From Spirochaetia bacterium UBA5763 (GTDB lineage: Bacteria > Spirochaetota > UBA4802 > UBA5550): a DNA stretch of 64,000 nucleotides. The DNA lies in the NCBI GenBank assembly GCA_002418835.1, contig DIEX01000031.1, forward strand, positions 565,968 to 629,967, in the 5' to 3' direction. The position numbers and the translations under genes are program-made. The notes under the pieces are model-generated. The model was given only the letters and a program-made list of their open reading frames with translations. It had not been told where the DNA came from and did no database searches. Numbering within the stretch: position 1 is the stretch's first letter; every line of letters starts with the position of its first letter. Below are positions 59,954 through 64,000 of the stretch, piece by piece.

Positions 59954-61207
59954 ATGGAAGTGAATGCCGTGAGCTCATTAAAACTTTCCAAACTCATCAG
60001 TGAAGACAGGGAGTATCTTTTCCAGAATTACGGAGACAGGCTCCCTGTTGCTTTTATCAAAGGGGACGGTTCATATCTTTTTGACCAGGATAACAGAAAG
60101 TATATAGACCTCTTTTCAGGTATCGCTGTTTCATCGCTGGGCTACTCGCACCAGGCGTATCAGAAGGCGATTCATGGCCAGGTTGACAGGATTATCCACT
60201 CATCCAACCACTTTCTTAACCCGGAGCAGATTGAGGCAGCTAAACTTATCTCGGAGACTTCATTCCCCGGCAAAACTCTCTTTGTGAACAGCGGGACTGA
60301 GGCAAACGAAGCCGCAATCAAGCTTGCCAGAAGATACGGGCTCGGCATAAATAAAAAGAAATACAAGATAGTTACTTTCACCGGATCATTTCACGGACGG
60401 ACTTTCGGCGCCATGTCAGCCACAGCTCAGGAGAAGATACACACCGGATTCGGCCCCATTGTTCCCGGTTTTATATATGTACCGTATAACGACAAAAAAG
60501 CTCTCCGTAAAGTTATGCGCAAATCTAAGCAGATTGCTGCTGTTATGTTTGAGCTTATACAGGGTGAAGGCGGAATAAATGTGGCAGACCAGGATTTTGT
60601 GCGTGAGGTATTCGACCTCTGCAACCAGAACGGAGTGCTAACAATAGTTGACGAGGTACAGACAGGTATCGGCCGCACAGGGAAGACCTTTGTTCACCAG
60701 CATTTCGGCGTCACACCTGACATCCTCACTCTTGCCAAGGGTCTTGCAGGGGGAGTCCCCATTGGCGCCATACACGCGAAGAACTTTCTCGCAGAGTTTC
60801 TCCCCAAAGGGACACATGGCACGACATTCGGAGGGAACCACCTTGCATGCGCTGCCGCAGAAGCGGTACTGAAAGAGGTGAAAAAGAAACAGTTCAGCGC
60901 AGGAGTAATGGCTGCATCCGACTACATTTTTGAACGCCTTAAAAAAATGAAGCAGAAGACACATTACATCAAGAGCCTCAGGGGTATCGGACTCCTCATA
61001 GGGATCGAAATTGCCGAAGAGGGTTACCCCCTTGTGAAAGAAGCCCTTGGCGAATATCTCGTGATCAACTGCACGGCAGGAAATATAATAAGAATTATGC
61101 CCCCTCTCAACATAGACATGAAGGTCCTTGCGGAGGGTATGGATATACTGGAAAAACTGATACTTAAAAAGGGGGAGGCTTATGAAAATACCTCAACTAA
61201 AAACTAA
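59954..61207 (+). CDS. argD: Acetylornithine aminotransferase
   Basis: 417 residues, class III aminotransferase. NSGTEANEAAIKLARRYG, SFHGRTFGAMSATAQEK, and VDEVQTGIGRTGKTF with the PLP Asp; ILTLAKGLAGGVPIGAI holds the Schiff-base Lys. Slightly longer than the usual ~390-400 residues at the N-terminus. Converts N-acetylglutamate semialdehyde to N-acetylornithine. Its end overlaps argF by 26 nt, so the two are coupled. Confidence 0.95.
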   Translation: MEVNAVSSLKLSKLISEDREYLFQNYGDRLPVAFIKGDGSYLFDQDNRKYIDLFSGIAVSSLGYSHQAYQKAIHGQVDRIIHSSNHFLNPEQIEAAKLISETSFPGKTLFVNSGTEANEAAIKLARRYGLGINKKKYKIVTFTGSFHGRTFGAMSATAQEKIHTGFGPIVPGFIYVPYNDKKALRKVMRKSKQIAAVMFELIQGEGGINVADQDFVREVFDLCNQNGVLTIVDEVQTGIGRTGKTFVHQHFGVTPDILTLAKGLAGGVPIGAIHAKNFLAEFLPKGTHGTTFGGNHLACAAAEAVLKEVKKKQFSAGVMAASDYIFERLKKMKQKTHYIKSLRGIGLLIGIEIAEEGYPLVKEALGEYLVINCTAGNIIRIMPPLNIDMKVLAEGMDILEKLILKKGEAYENTSTKN

Positions 61208-62123
61208 AGATTTTCTCACTCTTGCTGATTATTCGAAGGAGGATATCATAAATCTCTTTGAATACTCCGCTCAGCTTAAACGCGAAGTTAATAAAGGGAA
61301 GTACTCAAAGGTACTTGAAAATAAAACCCTTGCTATGATCTTTGAAAAGAACTCCACAAGAACAAGGGTATCCTTCGAAACAGGTATGCTGCAGCTCGGC
61401 GGGCACGCGCTGTTTTTAAGCAGCAATGAGATACAGCTGGGCCGGGGAGAAACAATAGCAGACACAGCAAGGGTGCTCTCCCGCTACAACAGTGGAATAA
61501 TGATAAGGACTTTCGGTCACGAAAAGGTCACAGAACTGGCGAAGTGGGCATCAATCCCGGTAATCAACGGCCTTACTGATTCATACCATCCATGCCAGGC
61601 TCTTGCCGACTACTTCACAATATTCGAAAGAGAGAAGGATATCGCAAATATCAAACTTGCGTATATAGGCGACGGGAACAACATGGCCAACTCACTTCTC
61701 ATAGGAGCCGCAATTCTCGGCTGTGACATAGCTGTTGCAACTCCGAAAAAGTTCGAGCCCGAGTACAGTGTTGTAGAGAAGGCCTATAAACTGGCATCTA
61801 AATCAGATTCAAAGATTACAATCACAAACAACATAGATGAAGCTGTTGCAGGTGCTGACTATCTCTACACCGATGTATGGGTAAGCATGGGGCAGGAGAA
61901 GGAGACCGCAAAGAAGAAAAAGATATTTGAAAAATTTAAGATAGACGACAAGCTCATAAGAAAAACAGGTAAAGACGCGAAAGTTCTTCACTGTCTCCCT
62001 GCTCACAGAGGGGAGGAAATCACTGATGAAGTTATGGATGGCAAACATTCCATAGTATTTGACCAGGCGGAGAACAGGCTTCACTGCCAGAAAGCAGTTA
62101 TGTGTGCATTAATGGGGAGATGA
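61182..62123 (+). CDS. argF: Ornithine carbamoyltransferase
   Basis: 313 residues. FEKNSTRTRVSFETGM (STRT carbamoyl phosphate site), GIMIRTFGHE, DSYHPCQALAD (HPxQ), IGDGNNMANS, a SMG-region in WVSMGQEKE and HCLPAHRGEEI (catalytic Cys). Makes citrulline from ornithine and carbamoyl phosphate. Start overlaps argD by 26 nt with GGGGGAGG ahead of the ATG. Confidence 0.97.
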   Translation: MKIPQLKTKDFLTLADYSKEDIINLFEYSAQLKREVNKGKYSKVLENKTLAMIFEKNSTRTRVSFETGMLQLGGHALFLSSNEIQLGRGETIADTARVLSRYNSGIMIRTFGHEKVTELAKWASIPVINGLTDSYHPCQALADYFTIFEREKDIANIKLAYIGDGNNMANSLLIGAAILGCDIAVATPKKFEPEYSVVEKAYKLASKSDSKITITNNIDEAVAGADYLYTDVWVSMGQEKETAKKKKIFEKFKIDDKLIRKTGKDAKVLHCLPAHRGEEITDEVMDGKHSIVFDQAENRLHCQKAVMCALMGR

Positions 62124-62165
62124 TAGTTTTCTATCATTATATTTTTTATTTTGGGAAAAGCCTTT

Positions 62166-62203
62166 GTCATTCCGGTTTTGCCGCAGGCAAATACCGGAAT
62201 CTT
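62166..62203. repeat. GTCATTCCGG palindrome G
   Basis: GTCATTCCGGTTTTGCCG...TACCGGAATC, a CCGGT/ACCGG-type stem between argF and the GIY-YIG gene, related to the cores of elements A, E and H. Confidence 0.6.
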
Positions 62204-62223
62204 GATGATACGAATAGTTTATA

Positions 62224-62511
62224 ATGAATAATTATTACGTCTATATATTAGCAAACTTCACGAATACAGTATTATATGTAGGTATAACAAACGATTTAAG
62301 AAGAAGAGTTTATGAGCATAAAAACCATCTGGTTGAGGGCTTTACAGATAAGTATAAATGCAATAAACTGGTTTGGTATGAATCATCAACAGATGTAAAA
62401 TCAGCCATACTTAAAGAAAAACAGATTAAAAAATGGAAGAGAGATTATAAGGATAATATTATAAATCAGTTTAATCCGGAATGGAAAGATTTATATGATT
62501 TACTAATATAA
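62224..62511 (+). CDS. GIY-YIG nuclease-domain protein
   Basis: 95 residues. YYVYILANFTNTVLYVGITNDL is the GIY-YIG core (YYVYIL..YVG), RRRVYEHKNHLVEGFTDKYK contains the catalytic Arg region, and LVWYESSTD and EKQIKKWKR match the URI/SLX1-like family with its Glu. Stand-alone domain of ~90-100 residues; these are often mobile or DNA-repair related. Between argF and argG and flanked by intergenic repeats G and H, so it may have been inserted. Confidence 0.9.
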   Translation: MNNYYVYILANFTNTVLYVGITNDLRRRVYEHKNHLVEGFTDKYKCNKLVWYESSTDVKSAILKEKQIKKWKRDYKDNIINQFNPEWKDLYDLLI

Positions 62512-62591
62512 ATAAGCAATTATTCCTGAAAGATTTTTAGGATTCAAAAGGTCTATAAAAAGATTATGCATTTGATTATTGCAAGAAGTCT

Positions 62592-62712
62592 GTCATTCCG
62601 GTTTCCCGATAGGGAATACCGGAATCATAAGGATTCAATAAAATTAAAGTTGTAACGTTATTTTTTGTGTCATAAAGATTCCGGCATTCCGCTTTGCTAC
62701 AGCCGGAATGAC
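62592..62712. repeat. GTCATTCCGG...CCGGAATGAC unit H
   Basis: 121 bp, similar to the core of element E but without the outer TATAGC ends: GTCATTCCGG..TACCGGAATC then GATTCCGGCATTCCGCTTTG..AGCCGGAATGAC. Just upstream of argG. Confidence 0.65.
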
Positions 62713-62754
62713 ATAAGTTAAAAGATATTAATATACTGATAGAGGCAAAAATTC

Positions 62755-63960
62755 ATGAAAGTAAAAAAAGTTGTTCTTGCATACTCAGGGGGGCTCGACA
62801 CTTCAATCATACTTAAATGGCTGAAGGAGACATACAAATGCGAGGTCATAGCCTACGCTGCAAATATCGGGCAGGAGGAGGAGCTTGACGGACTTGAAGC
62901 TAAAGCGAAAAAAACCGGAGCTTCCAAATGCTACATCGAAGACCTTACAGAAGATTTTGTTAAAAACTATATATTCCAGGCAATAAAAGCAAACGCCATA
63001 TATGAAGACAGGTACCTTCTGGGAACATCGATTGCCCGCCCTGTTATAGCGAAGAGGCAGGTTGAGATAGCAAGGCTTGAAGGAGCTGACGCGGTATGTC
63101 ACGGTGCAACAGGTAAAGGGAATGACCAGGTGAGATTTGAGATGGCATTCAAGGGGCTTGCTCCTGATCTTAAAATCATCGCCCCCTGGAGAGAGTGGGA
63201 ACTTGATTCACGTTCAAAACTCTTTGACTATGCTGAAAAGCACGGAATCCCGCTCCCCATAACAAAAGACAAACCCTACAGCATGGATAGAAACATCCTT
63301 CATATATCATACGAAGGTGGAATACTTGAAGACCCCAACAGGGAGCCTGATGAAAGCATGTTTATCCTTACAAAATCACCGGAGAAGGCTCCTGACAAAT
63401 CAACCTATATCGAGATTGAATTCAAAAAAGGTGAACCTGTTGCAATTGACGGGAAGAAGATGAAACCTGTAGCGCTTATGAAAAAGCTGAATAAAATCGC
63501 AGGTGAAAACGGAATCGGTCGCGTTGATATAGTTGAGAACAGGCTTGTGGGGATCAAATCACGGGGAGTTTATGAAACACCGGCAGGAACAGTTCTCATG
63601 GCTGCACACCGCGACCTTGAGTCAATTACACTTGATCGCGATACTCAGCATTTTAAGGACAACCTTGCCAATGAGTATGCGGCACTTATATACAACGGTT
63701 TGTGGTTTACAAGAAAGCGCGAAGCGCTTGATGCTCTTATAAACAAGACCCAGGAGCTTGTTAACGGCACAGTGAGAATCAAACTATACAAGGGGAACTG
63801 CATGATCGTGGGGAGAAAATCTGACGACTCACTATACAGTGCGGATATCGCCACATTTGATGCAAGCACACTTTATGACCAGAAGGATGCTACAGGATTC
63901 CTGAACCTCTATGGGCTCCCCATTAAAGTGGAAGCCATGATGAGGAACAGAAAGAAGTAG
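62755..63960 (+). CDS. argG: Argininosuccinate synthase
   Basis: 401 residues. AYSGGLDTSIILKWL (ATP PP-loop SGGxDTS), then HGATGKGNDQVRFE, ITKDKPYSMDRNI and a C-terminal SLYSADIATFDASTLYDQ. Uses citrulline and aspartate to make argininosuccinate. With argD and argF it completes much of the arginine path here; argH is not in the window. A short CACCCCC/GGGGGTG stem follows the stop. Confidence 0.97.
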   Translation: MKVKKVVLAYSGGLDTSIILKWLKETYKCEVIAYAANIGQEEELDGLEAKAKKTGASKCYIEDLTEDFVKNYIFQAIKANAIYEDRYLLGTSIARPVIAKRQVEIARLEGADAVCHGATGKGNDQVRFEMAFKGLAPDLKIIAPWREWELDSRSKLFDYAEKHGIPLPITKDKPYSMDRNILHISYEGGILEDPNREPDESMFILTKSPEKAPDKSTYIEIEFKKGEPVAIDGKKMKPVALMKKLNKIAGENGIGRVDIVENRLVGIKSRGVYETPAGTVLMAAHRDLESITLDRDTQHFKDNLANEYAALIYNGLWFTRKREALDALINKTQELVNGTVRIKLYKGNCMIVGRKSDDSLYSADIATFDASTLYDQKDATGFLNLYGLPIKVEAMMRNRKK

Positions 63961-63964
63961 ACCT

Positions 63965-63983
63965 CACCCCCTTAGTGGGGGTG
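63965..63983 (+). other. Hairpin after argG without T-tract
   Basis: CACCCCC, 5-nt loop, GGGGGTG, 4 nt after the argG stop. An A-rich stretch follows on the + strand instead of T, so it does not look like a canonical rightward terminator. Confidence 0.45.
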
Positions 63984-64000
63984 TCCAAAAAGAAAATAAA

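Noticed and set aside
1..64000. tRNA, rRNA or CRISPR features
   Set aside because: No tRNA acceptor-stem patterns, rRNA-like segments or regularly spaced short repeats were recognised by eye; a covariance-model scan could still find small RNAs.

Overview
The window reads as a chromosomal segment of a spirochaete (Spirochaetota), probably a free-living or deep-branching one. Three gene families point that way: a P83/100-type surface antigen homologue (7949-9652), a periplasmic flagellar sheath protein FlaA (25618-26286) and an atypical FliG (30283-31299). Signal-peptide lipoproteins and many sensory proteins fit. Complete or partial his, arg, pyr, polyamine and molybdopterin genes indicate a biosynthetically competent organism rather than a host-restricted one. 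Base composition is moderate to AT-rich, coding density is high, and no tRNA, rRNA, CRISPR array or complete insertion sequence was seen.

Layout. 1-4.9 kb: 3' part of hisC, a lipoprotein, and an 821-residue cyclic-nucleotide-binding-domain protein. 4.5-7.7 kb: leftward operon HAD phosphatase - nucleotidyltransferase - def - fmt - HNH nuclease. 7.9-11.4 kb: P83/100 protein convergent with an OmpA-family protein, then a SpoU/TrmH methyltransferase. 11.7-15.7 kb: rightward genes for CDP-alcohol phosphotransferase, SAM decarboxylase, a GGDEF/EAL protein and an N-formylglutamate amidohydrolase. 15.8-21.1 kb: lipoprotein, trxB, pyrR and carB, all leftward. 21.3-25.5 kb: an Mla-type lipid transport cluster (MlaD, MlaF, MlaE) with an aromatic-rich repeat protein. 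25.6-29.1 kb: flaA, a Btu/Fec-type ABC importer and a zinc-ribbon microprotein. 29.3-34.4 kb: moaD-moaE, fliG, a GHKL ATPase and a TPR/FlgT-like protein. 34.6-43.0 kb: a signal-peptidase-like pseudoenzyme, a nucleotide-sugar epimerase-like SDR, a leftward operon (4-TM protein, histidine-less PAS kinase, RavA-like ATPase, VWA protein), a small cytochrome and adk. 43.3-46.9 kb: paaK, a double ACT protein, a glycosyltransferase and a periplasmic protein. 47.4-56.4 kb: STAS - LysM lipoprotein - sigma factor operon, tgt, a DUF4160/DUF2442 pair, and a hybrid kinase with a receiver-STAS protein. 56.4-64 kb: a frameshifted gene, two tandem 51-53 residue paralogues, rsmI, and argD-argF-(GIY-YIG)-argG.

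The least explained elements are: (i) the tandem small paralogues at 57601-57959, with strong ribosome binding sites, a dedicated terminator and a palindromic upstream region; (ii) the four-gene operon at 36629-41840 that joins a kinase-like sensor lacking its phospho-acceptor histidine to a RavA/ViaA-like pair; (iii) an aromatic-rich repeat protein fused by operon structure to the Mla system; (iv) five short intergenic elements of 143-193 bp bounded by related ~25 bp inverted repeats beginning TATA, which look like a MITE family; and (v) a signal-peptidase-I-like protein without the Ser/Lys dyad.

All family assignments come from reading motifs by eye. No database search or structure prediction was run.
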